Shown here: positions 26,885-38,106 of the stretch, one piece after another | Layout of the letters: each line of letters starts with the position of its first letter | Position numbering within the stretch: the stretch's first letter is position 1 | Assembly (NCBI RefSeq): GCF_030411995.1 | Contig: NZ_JASNRC010000006.1 | Span: 278,513-342,512, forward strand | DNA length: 64,000 nt | Source: Massilia sp. YIM B02769 | Lineage (GTDB): Bacteria; Pseudomonadota; Gammaproteobacteria; Burkholderiales; Burkholderiaceae_D | Reading direction: 5' to 3' | The notes under the pieces: model-generated | Told to the model about the DNA's origin: nothing | Database searches by the model: none | The model's input: only the letters and a program-made list of their open reading frames with translations | Made by a program: the position numbers and the translations under genes

Positions 26885-26915
26885 ACGTAGGGTGGACGGC
26901 TATGCAGTCCACGCG
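26885..26915. repeat. Palindromic repeat arm inside the trp operon
   Basis: ACGTAGGGTGGAC followed after nine bases by GTCCACGCG, lying between trpB and trpA. It matches the arms of the element at 10382 in its first 12 bases and in the GTCCACGCG end. Confidence 0.6.
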
Positions 26916-26939
26916 TTCAACGCACGTATGCGTCGGAAT

Positions 26940-28223
<1,284 letters not shown>

Positions 28224-28923
28224 GATGGTGTTCGCTTTCGATGGTGGCATCGGCTGCCCGCACCGCGGCGACAAAGGCCGCGATCTTGCGGGCGTCCTTG
28301 ATCCCCTTCGCTTCCTCGACACCACTGCTGATGTCGACGGCGTAGGGGCGTACGCGGACCGTTGCGTCAGTCGCGTTTTGCACGCTCAAGCCACCACTCA
28401 AAACGACCCGAGGCGCGAGCTCTTTTGGAATAAGAGACCAATCGAAGACCTTTCCTGCGCCGCCATACACATCCACGTGGGCATCCAGCAAAAGGCCGGA
28501 AAACCAGGGACTGGCAGCGCGGTATGCGAGTTCGCATTCTAGCAGTTCGGCGTGCGCCGTGTCCGGCTTGACGCGGAAGGCCCGCACGAATGGCCGTTTC
28601 ACCACAGCCGCGATCCGCGCGCATTCGTCAATCGACTCGTCGCCGTGGAACTGCAGCAGCGCCACCGGCGCGGCATCGACCACCGCCCTCACCTCGTCCG
28701 GCGTCGCATTCACGAACAAGGCGGTCGCGCTGACATACGGCGGCACCAGCCGGCCCAGTTCGGCGAAGCGTTCGGGCGTGAGGTAGCGCGGGCTCTTCGG
28801 GTAGAACACGAAGCCGAGGGCGTCGGCGCCGGCATCGACCGCCGCGCGCAAATCCTGCTCGCGGGTGATGCCGCAGATCTTGATACGGGTGCGTTGCTGG
28901 TTCATGCGTTGATGGACGATGGA

Positions 28924-29724
28924 TTACAGCCAGGGCAGAGGCGAGACCGCCTCCTGCGGCAGTCCCCACTTCGGATCGTAATCGATTTTGGCGAAGTACA
29001 GGCCGTCCGGCATGAAGGTGGGCGCGGCGGCGTCGCGGTTGCGCGCGGCCAGCACCTCGGCCATCCAGCCCGGTTCGTTGCGGCCGGTGCCCACATAGAT
29101 CAGGGCGCCGACGATGTTGCGCACCATGTGGTGCAAAAAGGCGCTGGCGCGCACGGTGAACACGATGATGTCGCCGCGGCGCTCGATGCCGATGTGCTGC
29201 ATGTCCTTCACCGGCGTATTCGCCTGGCAGCCCGAGGCACGGAACGAGGAAAAATCGTGCAGGCCGATCAGGTGTTGCGCCGCTTCGCGCATGCGCTCGA
29301 CGTCCATCGGGCGGAACACCCAGCCGGCGCGCCCGGCCAGCAGCGCCGATGGATTGGCGTTGTTGTACAGGACATAGTGGTAGGTGCGGGCACGGGCCGA
29401 AAAGCGCGCGTGGAATTCCTGGCCTTCGGCATCGGGCGGCACTTCGTGGGCCCAGCGCACCGTGACCGAATCGGGCAGGAAGGTATTCGTGCCGCGCACC
29501 CAGCTCTGCATCGAGCGATCGAGCTCGGTGTCGAAGTGGACCACCTGCTCGACCGCGTGCACGCCGGCGTCGGTGCGGCCGGCGCAAGTGGTGTGCAATT
29601 TGGTGGTCGCGAACTTCTCGAGGGCGATCTCGAGGGCGTCCTGGACGGTGTCACGGCTCGGCTGTTTCTGGTATCCATTCCAGCCGGTGCCGACGTACTG
29701 GAGTCCTAGTGCGATGCGCCTCAC
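28924..29724 (-). CDS. truA: tRNA pseudouridine(38-40) synthase
   Basis: A 266-residue enzyme that makes pseudouridine in the anticodon stem of many tRNAs. The catalytic aspartate is D52 in CAGRTDAGVHAVEQ; FLHHMVRNIVGALIYVG is a second family block. Its start overlaps the fimV stop by 4 bp (ATGA), so translation is coupled. fimV-truA-trpF is a familiar order in Burkholderiales. Confidence 0.97.
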   Translation of the reverse strand: MRRIALGLQYVGTGWNGYQKQPSRDTVQDALEIALEKFATTKLHTTCAGRTDAGVHAVEQVVHFDTELDRSMQSWVRGTNTFLPDSVTVRWAHEVPPDAEGQEFHARFSARARTYHYVLYNNANPSALLAGRAGWVFRPMDVERMREAAQHLIGLHDFSSFRASGCQANTPVKDMQHIGIERRGDIIVFTVRASAFLHHMVRNIVGALIYVGTGRNEPGWMAEVLAARNRDAAAPTFMPDGLYFAKIDYDPKWGLPQEAVSPLPWL

Positions 29725-32700
29725 GCCAACTGTGCACGCATGGCGCCGGCGCGGGTGGCCTGTTCGCTGCTGCCGCCCTTGATGACTTCGTCGAGCAGCT
29801 CGCGCGCCCCTTCCTTGTCGCCGATCTCCTGGTAGGCGATGGCGAGGTCCAGCTTGGTTTCCATTTCCATCTGGGCCGGGGTCAGCTCGACCGGGGCGCC
29901 CTCGCCTTCCGCTACGGACGGGGTGGCTTGCGCGCTGGCGTCGAGCTCATTGGCCGGCAGGTCGAGGTCGAAGCTGTCCATGTCGAAGCGCGGCACCGGG
30001 GTGCCCGGGTTCGGGATCGGCGGCACGGCGTCCAGCGCGAACGGGTCGTCCTGCGGTGCGGCCGGGGCGGCCGGCTGGCCGAAGTCCATGGTGTCGAGGT
30101 CGAACAGCGGGTCTTTCGCCGGCGTTTCGGCCAGCGGCTCGGCGGCCGGGGCGAAGTCGAGGTCCAGGTCGTTCGAGAAGTCGAGATCCGCGCCCGGCGC
30201 GGCCGGGGTCGCAGGCGTGACCGGCGTGTCGTCGGCCAGGCTGAAGTCCATGGCGTCGAGGTCGAACAGCGGGTCCTTGAGGCTTGCCTCGGCCGGGGTC
30301 TGCGGCACTTCCGGCAGCGGCGGCAGTTCGAATTCCTTGGCCAGTTCGGCCATGTCGATGTCGGTGTTCGGGCCGTTCTTCGACAGGTCGAGCACGAAGC
30401 CGTCATCGTCGTCCTGCGGCATCAGGGAAGCCGGCTGCTGCTGCGGCTGGGCGGTGGCCGGCGCGTCGAAGTCCATGTCGAAGGACAGGTCGTCGAGATT
30501 GCTGTCGGCGTTGCTGCCTGCAGGGTTGGCGGCCGAATTGGCTGGAGGTTCCAGCGGCGCGAACGGCTCCATGTCGAACTGCAGGTCCGGCACGGCGGTA
30601 GGCACGGCGGTGGCGTCGTTGCGCTCGAACGAGGACGGCTCGGTGGCCGGGACCGGCTCGAAGCTCAGGCCGCCCAGGTCGAAGTCGAGCAGGTTGTCGT
30701 CGGCTTTCGCGTCGGCCTGCGGCGCGGCGGTGTCCTCGCCTGCCAGCGGCAGCGCGGTGGCGTCCTTTTCCAGGCTCAGGGCGCCGAGGTCGAAGCTGGA
30801 ATCAAGCGGCGCGCCGGTGACGGCGTCGGTGGTCGAGACCGGCTCGATGATCTCGGTGTTGTCGCCGCGGCTGCGGAAGGCATTCTCCAACTGTTGCGAC
30901 AGCAGGGTTTGCGGATTGTTGTCGTCGGCGGCCATGGCGGCAGCGGCCGCGCCGGCGCCAACGGCGCCAGCGGCCACTGCGCCCGCACCGATGCCGGTGC
31001 CCGCCGCGGCGGCATACATCGGGTTGGCCGGGTCGAGGGCGTGGCCCATGCTGGCGGCCTGCGCCCATTCGTCGCCCTTGCCGCCGGTGAGGCTGTACAG
31101 CTCGGTGGCCTGGGTCTCGAAGGCGCGCACGTCCTTGCGCGCGGCGTAGATTTCCAGCAGCTTCAGGCGCACAGGATGGCGCAGCGGGTCGTTGCGCAGC
31201 GCTTCCTTGAGGATGTCCTCGGCCTGGGTGTCGAAGTTATAGGCCAGATACAGCTCGGCTTCGGCCAGCGGGTCGACCTCGTTGGTGTCGAGCTGGCTGG
31301 CCGACGGTGCGAAGCTGGAATTGAACACGCTGTCGTTGGTGTCGACGCTCTGGCCGCCGGTCTCGGCGTACAGCGATTGCGACGACGCCGGCTGGGCGGC
31401 GGCGCCGAGGATGCTCGGTTCGGCCGCGGCGGCCCCGGCTTTCGGCGCCGGCTTCTTCTTGCGGCGCTGGGCCAGGCCGAGCGCGGCCAGGGCCAGCACG
31501 GCCACGCCCGCGCCGATGTAGGTGATGTTGTCCATCAGCGTGTCGAACAGCGACTTTTCCGGCGGCGCGGCCGGCTTGGCGGCTTTCGGCTTGATCTTCG
31601 GGGCCGGCTGGACGGGCGCCGCGGCCCCCTCGTTGGCCGGCGCGATCGGCTGGATGCCGTTGGCGGCGCGCTCGGTTGCCGCCGCGCCGGCGCCGTTCTT
31701 CACGGTGATCAGGTCTTCGAGCTGGTTGACGTTCTTTTCCAGCTCCTGCACGCGCTGCTGGGCGTCGGCCAGTTCCTTCTCTTTGGCGATGGTGTCTTCG
31801 GCCGAGGTGGAGGTGGAGTTGACGCCCCCGGCCGCACCGGACGCCGGTGCCGGCGTGGCCTTGGACAGGCGCAGCTGGTCCTGCGATTCGTTGGCGGCGG
31901 TCGGGCGTTCCTCGACCTTGGCGGTGATGCGGCCGGTGGCGCTCTGCCCTGGCGCGGCTTCGCGCGCCGGGGTGCTGGTGGCCACCTGGCCGGCCAGCTT
32001 GGCGCGGTAGGCGTCGAAGTCGGCCGCGTGGGCGACCACGGTGCCGCGCGCTTCCTCGGCGTCGCCGCCGCGCAGGGCGTCGCCATCGGGCATGCTCAGG
32101 ATCTGGCCCGACTTCAGGCGGTTCATGTTGTTGCCGATGAAGGCGTCCGGGTTCGCGCGGTAGAGCGCGACCAGCATCATGTCGAGCGAGACGTCGTTCG
32201 GCTTCATGCGCACGGCGATGTCGCTCAGGGTGTCGCCCCTGCGCACGCGGTAGCGCGAGGCGGCGTTCGGCGCGCGCGGGCCGGCTTCCTCGGCGGCGGC
32301 GCCTTCATTGGCACGAGCGTCGGCACGGGCGCTGCGTTGCGGACGGCTGGCCGGGGCTGGCCGGGCCGGGGCGTCTTCCGCCGTGGCGGCAGGCGCGGCG
32401 GCGCGCGGGCGCTGTGCGGCGGGCGCGGCGGCGACCTGCGCCGGCTGCGGCGCGCGCAGTTCGGCCGGGTCGAGCAGGAAGGTGTATTCGCGCACCAGAC
32501 GGCCATTGTCCCAGGCCAGTTCCAGCAGCAGGTCGACGAAGGGCTCGTTCAGCGGCTGCGTCGAGCTGATGCGCACGAACTGGCGGCCATTGCGCTGTTC
32601 GACATTGAAGCGCAGCGACAGCAGGGCCGGGTTGAATTCGATGTTCGCCGCGCGGTAGGCTTCCTGCGACGCCAGCTTGGCGACCAGGCCATTCGCTTCC

Positions 32701-32882
32701 TCGTTCGAGACCGCGGTCAGTTCGATCTCGGCGCGCAGCGGCTGGCCGAGGGCCGACAGCACGGTCAGCTTGCCCAGTCCCGCTGCCGACGCCGCCGAAG
32801 ACAGAAGCACTGCACTGGCAACCGCGGCCGTGAGTGTTTTCAACGCGGACGACATGATCTGAGGGCGGCGGTTCAATGGCAT
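29721..32882 (-). CDS. fimV: FimV/HubP family polar organiser
   Basis: A 1053-residue bitopic protein that marks the cell pole and supports type IV pili and polar machinery in related bacteria. Order: signal peptide, FimV N-terminal domain (LGKLTVLSALGQPLRAEIEL), LysM peptidoglycan-binding domain near residues 205-265 (YRVRRGDTLSDIAVRM), coiled coil around 365-395, one membrane helix (ITYIGAGVAVLALAALGLA), then a long acidic, Ala/Pro-rich cytoplasmic part with several DLDTMDF-like repeats, ending in the TPR-like FimV C-terminal domain (LDLAIAYQEIGDKEGARELL). A 1081-codon open frame on the other strand (29709-32954) is an antisense shadow of this low-complexity gene. Confidence 0.93.
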   Translation of the reverse strand: MPLNRRPQIMSSALKTLTAAVASAVLLSSAASAAGLGKLTVLSALGQPLRAEIELTAVSNEEANGLVAKLASQEAYRAANIEFNPALLSLRFNVEQRNGRQFVRISSTQPLNEPFVDLLLELAWDNGRLVREYTFLLDPAELRAPQPAQVAAAPAAQRPRAAAPAATAEDAPARPAPASRPQRSARADARANEGAAAEEAGPRAPNAASRYRVRRGDTLSDIAVRMKPNDVSLDMMLVALYRANPDAFIGNNMNRLKSGQILSMPDGDALRGGDAEEARGTVVAHAADFDAYRAKLAGQVATSTPAREAAPGQSATGRITAKVEERPTAANESQDQLRLSKATPAPASGAAGGVNSTSTSAEDTIAKEKELADAQQRVQELEKNVNQLEDLITVKNGAGAAATERAANGIQPIAPANEGAAAPVQPAPKIKPKAAKPAAPPEKSLFDTLMDNITYIGAGVAVLALAALGLAQRRKKKPAPKAGAAAAEPSILGAAAQPASSQSLYAETGGQSVDTNDSVFNSSFAPSASQLDTNEVDPLAEAELYLAYNFDTQAEDILKEALRNDPLRHPVRLKLLEIYAARKDVRAFETQATELYSLTGGKGDEWAQAASMGHALDPANPMYAAAAGTGIGAGAVAAGAVGAGAAAAAMAADDNNPQTLLSQQLENAFRSRGDNTEIIEPVSTTDAVTGAPLDSSFDLGALSLEKDATALPLAGEDTAAPQADAKADDNLLDFDLGGLSFEPVPATEPSSFERNDATAVPTAVPDLQFDMEPFAPLEPPANSAANPAGSNADSNLDDLSFDMDFDAPATAQPQQQPASLMPQDDDDGFVLDLSKNGPNTDIDMAELAKEFELPPLPEVPQTPAEASLKDPLFDLDAMDFSLADDTPVTPATPAAPGADLDFSNDLDLDFAPAAEPLAETPAKDPLFDLDTMDFGQPAAPAAPQDDPFALDAVPPIPNPGTPVPRFDMDSFDLDLPANELDASAQATPSVAEGEGAPVELTPAQMEMETKLDLAIAYQEIGDKEGARELLDEVIKGGSSEQATRAGAMRAQLA

Positions 32883-33210
32883 AGTTGGGAGAGGAGTTGG
32901 TTAGCTGGGGAAAGGACGGTTTCCCGGAAGTCTCAACATATCATCATGCACTAGAGCATGCAAGCGCTACGGGGCGTAGAGGGGTGTTTCTGTGGGGTGA
33001 AACGGTGTTTGGTAACGATTCGATATCGTTCCAAGGGGCAATAAATTAGTGCGGGGATAACAGGTGTGATTGCGGAGATAACGTAGGGTGGGTACTTGTA
33101 CCCACCTTGTCGTTCGGCCTCGTGCCAGCGAGCGCAAGGCTGGTGGGTACGCGTACCCACCCTACGTGGCAATGAAGCGGTGCGCCGCGATGCACGCGGC
33201 GCCGTTCGGC
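32883..33210. other. Intergenic region between asd and fimV
   Basis: A 328-bp gap with no gene. It holds the palindromic element at 33081-33167. The AT-rich stretch around 32980-33060 may hold the fimV promoter, but I could not assign hexamers. Confidence 0.5.
33081..33167. repeat. Palindromic intergenic element, second full copy
   Basis: Left arm 33083-33106 (GTAGGGTGGGTAC...GTACCCACC) and right arm 33142-33165 (its mirror, ending CCCACCCTAC) are inverted copies differing only at the arm centres. Both arms are flanked by ACGT. Each arm is itself a hairpin. Same family as 10382-10524 with a different arm core (GGTACC-like instead of GGACACC). Confidence 0.8.
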
Positions 33211-34338
33211 TTACTTCTCGAGCACGATCCGCAGCATGCGGCGCAGCGGCTCGGCGGCGCCCCACAGCAGCTGGTCGCCGACCGTGAAGGCCGACAGGTA
33301 GCTCGGTCCCATCGACATCTTGCGCAGGCGGCCCACCGGAATCGTCAGGCTGCCGGTCACGGCAGCCGGCGACAGATCAATCACCGAGGCTTCGCGCGTG
33401 TTCGGCACCACCTTCACCCACTCGTTGTGCGAGGCGATGATGTCGTTGATCTCGTCCAGCGGCACGTCCTTTGTCAGCTTGATGGTCAGCGCCTGCGAGT
33501 GGCAGCGCATCGCGCCGATGCGCACGCACAGGCCGTCGACCGGGATCGCCGCCGAACCAAAGGCTTCGCCCAGGCCGAGGATCTTGTTGGTCTCGGCGCC
33601 GGCCTTCCACTCTTCCTTCGACTGGCCGTTGCCCAGGTCCTTGTCGATCCACGGGATCAGGTTGCCGGCCAGCGGCGCGCCGAACTGCTTGATCTCGTCC
33701 GGCGCGTAGCCGTGCTGGGTGGCCAGCACGCTGCGGTCGATTTCCAGGATGGCCGAGGCCGGGTCGTCCAGCAGCGGCTTGACGGCCGCGTTGATGGTGC
33801 CGAACTGGGTCAGCAGCTCGCGCATGTGCTGGGCGCCGCCGCCGGAGGCCGCCTGGTAGGTCATCGAGGTCATCCACTCGACCAGGCCCTGCTCGAACAG
33901 GCCGCCCAGGCCCATCAGCATGCACGACACGGTGCAGTTACCGCCGATGTAGTTCTTCACGCCGCGCGACAGGGCCGTTTCGATGACGTTCTTGTTGACC
34001 GGGTCGAGCACGATGACGGCGTCGTCGTTCATGCGCAGCGTCGAGGCGGCGTCGATCCAGTAGCCGTTCCAGCCGGCGGCGCGCAGTTTCGGGAAGACCT
34101 CGCTCGTGTAGTCGCCGCCCTGGCAGGAGATGATGATCTCGCATTTCGACAGCTCGGCAATGTCGGTGGCGGATTTCAGTTTGGTTTCGTTCTTCGCCAT
34201 CTTCGGGGCATCGCCGCCCGGGTTCGACGTCGTGAAGAACACCGGCTCGATATGGGCGAAATCGCCCTCGTCCTGCATGCGCTGCATAAGGACCGAACCG
34301 ACCATGCCGCGCCAACCAACCAGGCCTACTAACTTCAT
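33211..34338 (-). CDS. asd: Aspartate-semialdehyde dehydrogenase
   Basis: A 375-residue NADPH enzyme making aspartate semialdehyde for lysine, diaminopimelate, threonine and methionine. Rossmann start [20 protein letters not shown]; catalytic cysteine C135 in [22 protein letters not shown] and GALRCHS-like histidine block ([14 protein letters not shown]) are present. This is the long, Gram-negative type. It lies between leuB and fimV in the conserved order, but with repeat-filled gaps on both sides that suggest its own promoter. Confidence 0.96.
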   Translation of the reverse strand: MKLVGLVGWRGMVGSVLMQRMQDEGDFAHIEPVFFTTSNPGGDAPKMAKNETKLKSATDIAELSKCEIIISCQGGDYTSEVFPKLRAAGWNGYWIDAASTLRMNDDAVIVLDPVNKNVIETALSRGVKNYIGGNCTVSCMLMGLGGLFEQGLVEWMTSMTYQAASGGGAQHMRELLTQFGTINAAVKPLLDDPASAILEIDRSVLATQHGYAPDEIKQFGAPLAGNLIPWIDKDLGNGQSKEEWKAGAETNKILGLGEAFGSAAIPVDGLCVRIGAMRCHSQALTIKLTKDVPLDEINDIIASHNEWVKVVPNTREASVIDLSPAAVTGSLTIPVGRLRKMSMGPSYLSAFTVGDQLLWGAAEPLRRMLRIVLEK

Positions 34339-34402
34339 TATTTTCCTTTAGGGGTTATTCATTGATACGTTAACGATGACGGGGCTGTGTGCGTGGACAC
34401 GC

Positions 34403-34488
34403 GGCCAACAATATTCATGGGTCACGCGTGGGCACTCGGCCAACAATGATCAGATGTCACGCGTGGGCACGGGGCGCCCACCCTACGT
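34403..34488. repeat. Degenerate palindromic element with 35-bp tandem units
   Basis: GGCCAACAAT starts at 34403 and again at 34438, and GTCACGCGTGGGCAC occurs at 34421 and 34456, giving two units with a 35-bp period. The last unit ends in a family arm (CGCGTGGGCAC... GCCCACCCTACGT). It fills the gap between leuB and asd. Confidence 0.7.
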
Positions 34489-34529
34489 TCATTGCGAGCA
34501 CACACGTTAACAGTGTGCCCGTTGCGCCA

Positions 34530-35603
34530 TCAACGGAGAGCGCGGACTACCGCGTCGCCCATCTCCTGGGTGCCGACGCGCTGCGTGCCATCCTCAAATA
34601 TATCCGGTGTGCGCAATCCTTGCTGGAGGACGCTCTTCACGGCGCTCTCGATGCGGTCGGCCTGCTCGGCCTTGTTCAGCGAATAACGCAGCATCATCGC
34701 GGCCGACAGAATCGTCGCCAGCGGATTCGCCACGCCCTTGCCGGCGATGTCCGGGGCCGAGCCGTGCGAAGGTTCGTACAGGCCCTTGTTGTTCGCGTCG
34801 AGCGAGGCCGAGGGCAGCATGCCGATCGAGCCGGTCAGCATGGCGGCGGCGTCGGACAGGATGTCGCCGAACATGTTGCCGGTAACGATAACGTCGAATT
34901 TCTTCGGTGCGCGCACCAGCTGCATCGCGGCGTTATCGACGTACATGTGTTCGAGCGCGACGTCGGGGTATTCCTTGTGCACATCGGTGACGATGTCGCG
35001 CCAGAACTGGAAGGTCTCCAGCACGTTCGCCTTGTCGACGCTGGTCACGCGTTTATCCCGCTTCTGCGCGGCCTGGAAGGCAACGTGGGCGATGCGGCGG
35101 ATCTCGCCTTCGGCATAGCGCATCGTGTCGAAGCCCTCGCGCTGGCCTTTGAAGGGGCCGTCGGGGCACTCGCGCACGCCGCGCGGCTTGCCGAAATAGA
35201 TGTCGCCCGTGAGTTCGCGGATGATCAGGATGTCCAGGCCCGATACCACTTCCGGCTTCAGGGTCGAGGCGCCGGCCAGTTCCGGATACAGGATCGCCGG
35301 ACGCAGGTTGGCGAACAGGCCGAGTTCCTTGCGCAGGCCGAGGATGGCCTGCTCGGGGCGCAGCGCGCGTTCCAGGGTGTCGTACCGGTAGTCGCCCACC
35401 GCGCCGAACAGCACGGCGTCGGCTTCCTTCGCCAGCTTCAGCGTCGCTTCCGGCAGCGGATGGCCGTGGGCGGCATAGCCGGCGCCGCCTACCGGGGCGC
35501 GCTCCATCTCGAAGGATTCGCCCAGCGCGTCGAGCACGCGCACGGCCTGGTCGATGATTTCGGGACCGATGCCGTCGCCCGGCAGGATTGCGATCTTGGT
35601 CAT
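34530..35603 (-). CDS. leuB: 3-isopropylmalate dehydrogenase
   Basis: A 357-residue NAD-dependent oxidative decarboxylase of leucine synthesis. Typical start [33 protein letters not shown] and the metal/substrate region [23 protein letters not shown] confirm the family. The frame is open far upstream of 35603, but that part is the shadow of leuD. GAAAGA lies six bases before the ATG. The leuD stop is 8 bp upstream. Confidence 0.97.
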   Translation of the reverse strand: MTKIAILPGDGIGPEIIDQAVRVLDALGESFEMERAPVGGAGYAAHGHPLPEATLKLAKEADAVLFGAVGDYRYDTLERALRPEQAILGLRKELGLFANLRPAILYPELAGASTLKPEVVSGLDILIIRELTGDIYFGKPRGVRECPDGPFKGQREGFDTMRYAEGEIRRIAHVAFQAAQKRDKRVTSVDKANVLETFQFWRDIVTDVHKEYPDVALEHMYVDNAAMQLVRAPKKFDVIVTGNMFGDILSDAAAMLTGSIGMLPSASLDANNKGLYEPSHGSAPDIAGKGVANPLATILSAAMMLRYSLNKAEQADRIESAVKSVLQQGLRTPDIFEDGTQRVGTQEMGDAVVRALR

Positions 35604-35611
35604 GCGTTCTT

Positions 35612-36259
35612 TCAGATGGTGTTGGCCAGCCAGGGCTGGCGCGCCAGGTGGCGTTCTTCGAAGGCGCGGATTTCGTCGGCGTGGCGCAGGGTCAGGCCGA
35701 TGTCGTCGAGGCCGTTCAGCAGGCAGTACTTGCGGAAGTCGTCGATGGCGAATTCGAAGCCGATGCGACCGTCCGGCGTGCGCAGCACCTGGTTTTCCAG
35801 GTCGACCACCAGCTGGAAGCCTGCGAACGCCTTGACCTCGTTGAACAGCTGGTCCACCTGCGCTTCGCTCAGCACGATCGGCAGCAGGCCGCTTTTGTAG
35901 CAGTTGTTGAAGAAGATGTCGGCAAAGCTCGGCGCCACGATCGCGCGGAAGCCATACTGCTGCAGGGCCCAGGGCGCGTGCTCGCGCGAGGAGCCGCAGC
36001 CGAAGTTCTTGCGCGCCAGGAGGATCGAGGCCCCCTGGTAGCGCGGCTGGTTCAGCACGAAGTCCGGGTTCAGCGGACGGCGGCTGTTGTCCTGGCCCGG
36101 CTCGCCGTGGTCGAGGTAGCGCCACTCGTCGAACAGGTTGGGGCCGAAGCCGGTGCGGCGGATCGACTTCAGGAACTGCTTCGGGATGATGGCGTCGGTG
36201 TCGACATTGGCGCGGTCGAGCCGCGCCACCAGGCCTTCGTGTACGGTGAATTTTTCCAT
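35612..36259 (-). CDS. leuD: 3-isopropylmalate dehydratase small subunit
   Basis: A 215-residue swivel-domain subunit that pairs with LeuC. Motifs: [14 protein letters not shown] near the start and [18 protein letters not shown], which closes the active site. Located between the entericidin gene and leuB in the leu operon. Confidence 0.97.
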   Translation of the reverse strand: MEKFTVHEGLVARLDRANVDTDAIIPKQFLKSIRRTGFGPNLFDEWRYLDHGEPGQDNSRRPLNPDFVLNQPRYQGASILLARKNFGCGSSREHAPWALQQYGFRAIVAPSFADIFFNNCYKSGLLPIVLSEAQVDQLFNEVKAFAGFQLVVDLENQVLRTPDGRIGFEFAIDDFRKYCLLNGLDDIGLTLRHADEIRAFEERHLARQPWLANTI

Positions 36260-36319
36260 CTGCTGTTCCTGTGTTCGGATGCGGCAGGTGCGCCTGCCGC
36301 GTGTTTTTACTGAACTGAC

Positions 36320-36442
36320 TTACTTGCCGCCGGCGCCGGTGACGACCTGGCCGACCTTCTGCACGTCGCGGCCGAAGCCCGAGATGGTGTTGCAGCCGGT
36401 GAGAACGAGGGCAGCGAGGGTGAGTGCGAATACTTTTTTCAT
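36320..36442 (-). CDS. Entericidin-like small lipoprotein
   Basis: A 40-residue lipoprotein precursor. It starts [17 protein letters not shown], a lipobox with the acylated cysteine at 17, then [19 protein letters not shown], matching the entericidin A/B family, whose members form a toxin/antidote pair in enteric bacteria. Here a single copy lies inside the leu operon between leuC and leuD, a position I know from other Burkholderiales. A role as an envelope-stress or lysis peptide is only inferred. Confidence 0.88.
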   Translation of the reverse strand: MKKVFALTLAALVLTGCNTISGFGRDVQKVGQVVTGAGGK

Positions 36443-36472
36443 GGTGCTATCCGGAGTCAAAAAATAAGGATT

Positions 36473-37873
36473 CTACAGTGCGCGCACGTCGACGAAGTGG
36501 CCGGCGATGCCCGCCGCCGCCGCCATCGCCGGCGACACCAGGTGGGTGCGGCTGCCCTGCCCTTGCCGTCCTTCGAAGTTGCGGTTCGAGGTCGAGGCGC
36601 AGCGTTCGCCCGGCTCCAGGCGGTCGGCGTTCATCGCCAGGCACATCGAGCAGCCCGGCTCGCGCCATTCGAAACCGGCGGCCTTGAAGATGGCGTCCAG
36701 CCCTTCGCGCTCGGCCTGTTCCTTCACCAGCCCGGAACCCGGCACCACCAGCGCCAGCTTCACGTTCGAGGCGCGCTGGCGTCCGCGCACCACGGCGGCG
36801 GCGGCGCGCAAGTCCTCGATGCGCGAATTGGTGCAGGAGCCGATGAAGACCTTGTCGATGCGGATGTCCTCGATGGCGGTGTTCGGTTCGAGCGCCATGT
36901 AGGTCAGCGCCTTTTCCATGGCGTCGCGGCGCACGGCGTCCTTTTCCTGCTCGGGGTCGGGCACGCGGCCGTCGATGGCGATCACCATCTCGGGCGAGGT
37001 GCCCCAGGTGACCTGCGGGCGGATGTCAAGCGCGTTCAGGGTCACGACCATGTCGAACCTGGCGCCCGGGTCGGAGTGGAGGGTGCGCCAGTAGCTCACC
37101 GCCTGCTCCCATTGCGGCCCGACAGGCGAGAACGGCCGGCCCTTCACGTACTCGAGCGTGGTGTCGTCGACGGCCACCATGCCGGCGCGCGCGCCCGCCT
37201 CGATGGCCATGTTGCAGACCGTCATGCGGCCTTCCATCGACAGCGCGCGGATGGTCGAGCCGCCGAATTCGATGGCGTAGCCGGTGCCGCCGGCGGTACC
37301 GATCTTGCCGATCACGGCCAGCACGATGTCCTTGGCGGTGACGCCTTTCGGCAGCGCGCCGTCGACCTGCACCAGCATCGATTTCGACTTCTTGGCCAGC
37401 AGGGTCTGCGTGGCCAGCACGTGCTCGACTTCCGAGGTGCCGATGCCGTGCGCCAGGCAGCCGAAGGCGCCGTGGGTCGAGGTGTGCGAGTCGCCGCAGA
37501 CCACGGTCATGCCCGGCAAGGTCGCGCCCTGCTCCGGCCCGATCACGTGGACGATGCCCTGGCGCTTGTCGTTCATGTTGAAGTAGGTCAGGCCGTAGCT
37601 CTTCGCATTCGCATCGAGCGTCTCGACCTGCAGGCGCGAGGTTGGATCGGCGATGCCGTCGCGGCGGTCGGTGGTCGGCACGTTGTGGTCGGCCACCAGC
37701 AGGTTGGCGGCGTTGCGCCAGAGCGGACGGCCGGCTTCGCGTAGCCCCTCGAAGGCCTGCGGGCTGGTGACTTCGTGTACCAGGTGACGGTCGATGTACA
37801 GCACCGTCGTTCCGTCGGCATCGGCACGCACGACGTGGGCGTCCCAGAGTTTGTCGTAGAGGGTCTTTAACAT
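36473..37873 (-). CDS. leuC: 3-isopropylmalate dehydratase large subunit
   Basis: A 466-residue aconitase-type [4Fe-4S] enzyme isomerising isopropylmalate. Cluster cysteines are visible in [11 protein letters not shown] and [11 protein letters not shown] with a third further upstream ([16 protein letters not shown]). ATG 37873 ([15 protein letters not shown]) has AGGAAA upstream and is chosen over the longer open frame to 38068. First gene of the leu operon, behind a good promoter at 37919-37947. Confidence 0.97.
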   Translation of the reverse strand: MLKTLYDKLWDAHVVRADADGTTVLYIDRHLVHEVTSPQAFEGLREAGRPLWRNAANLLVADHNVPTTDRRDGIADPTSRLQVETLDANAKSYGLTYFNMNDKRQGIVHVIGPEQGATLPGMTVVCGDSHTSTHGAFGCLAHGIGTSEVEHVLATQTLLAKKSKSMLVQVDGALPKGVTAKDIVLAVIGKIGTAGGTGYAIEFGGSTIRALSMEGRMTVCNMAIEAGARAGMVAVDDTTLEYVKGRPFSPVGPQWEQAVSYWRTLHSDPGARFDMVVTLNALDIRPQVTWGTSPEMVIAIDGRVPDPEQEKDAVRRDAMEKALTYMALEPNTAIEDIRIDKVFIGSCTNSRIEDLRAAAAVVRGRQRASNVKLALVVPGSGLVKEQAEREGLDAIFKAAGFEWREPGCSMCLAMNADRLEPGERCASTSNRNFEGRQGQGSRTHLVSPAMAAAAGIAGHFVDVRAL

Positions 37874-37918
37874 GCGGTTTCCTGTGGCAGGCGCTTCAAA
37901 AAGGGGAAGCGTTTTTTG

Positions 37919-37947
37919 ATTATGCCCACAATTGTGCAGTGCGGCAA
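37919..37947 (-). promoter_or_regulatory. Promoter of the leu operon
   Basis: On the minus strand TTGCCG (37942-37947) and CATAAT (37919-37924) are 17 bp apart, 46 bp before the leuC start. Further upstream (37985-38025) ATTTGCAT-like words recur three times and may be an activator site. Confidence 0.6.
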
Positions 37948-38028
37948 GCGACCCCATTTGCACGATTCTGCCAATAACCCGCCATGAATGCAAATTTCGT
38001 TTGCATGTAAATACTAAAATGCAAATAA

Positions 38029-38061
38029 AAAAAGCCTGCGCAGGGAATGCACAGGCTTTTT
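38029..38061 (-). terminator. Rho-independent terminator of cheZ-cheA
   Basis: AAAAAGCCTG pairs with CAGGCTTTTT around a 13-nt loop; on the minus strand seven T follow. It lies 46 bp after the cheA stop. Confidence 0.85.
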
Positions 38062-38106
38062 GTTGCAAGAGCCGCGGCGGGCCCTTTTCACGGGTTTGGT
38101 GCGTTG

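Noticed and set aside
29709..32954. 1081-codon open frame on the plus strand
   Set aside because: Antisense to fimV. Its translation is Arg/Gly/Val/Leu-rich without domains, while the minus frame has LysM, a membrane helix and the FimV end domain. High GC keeps antisense frames open.
34403..34488. CRISPR-like array
   Set aside because: Only two units with a 35-bp period and no spacer pattern; it derives from the palindromic repeat family and no cas gene is present.
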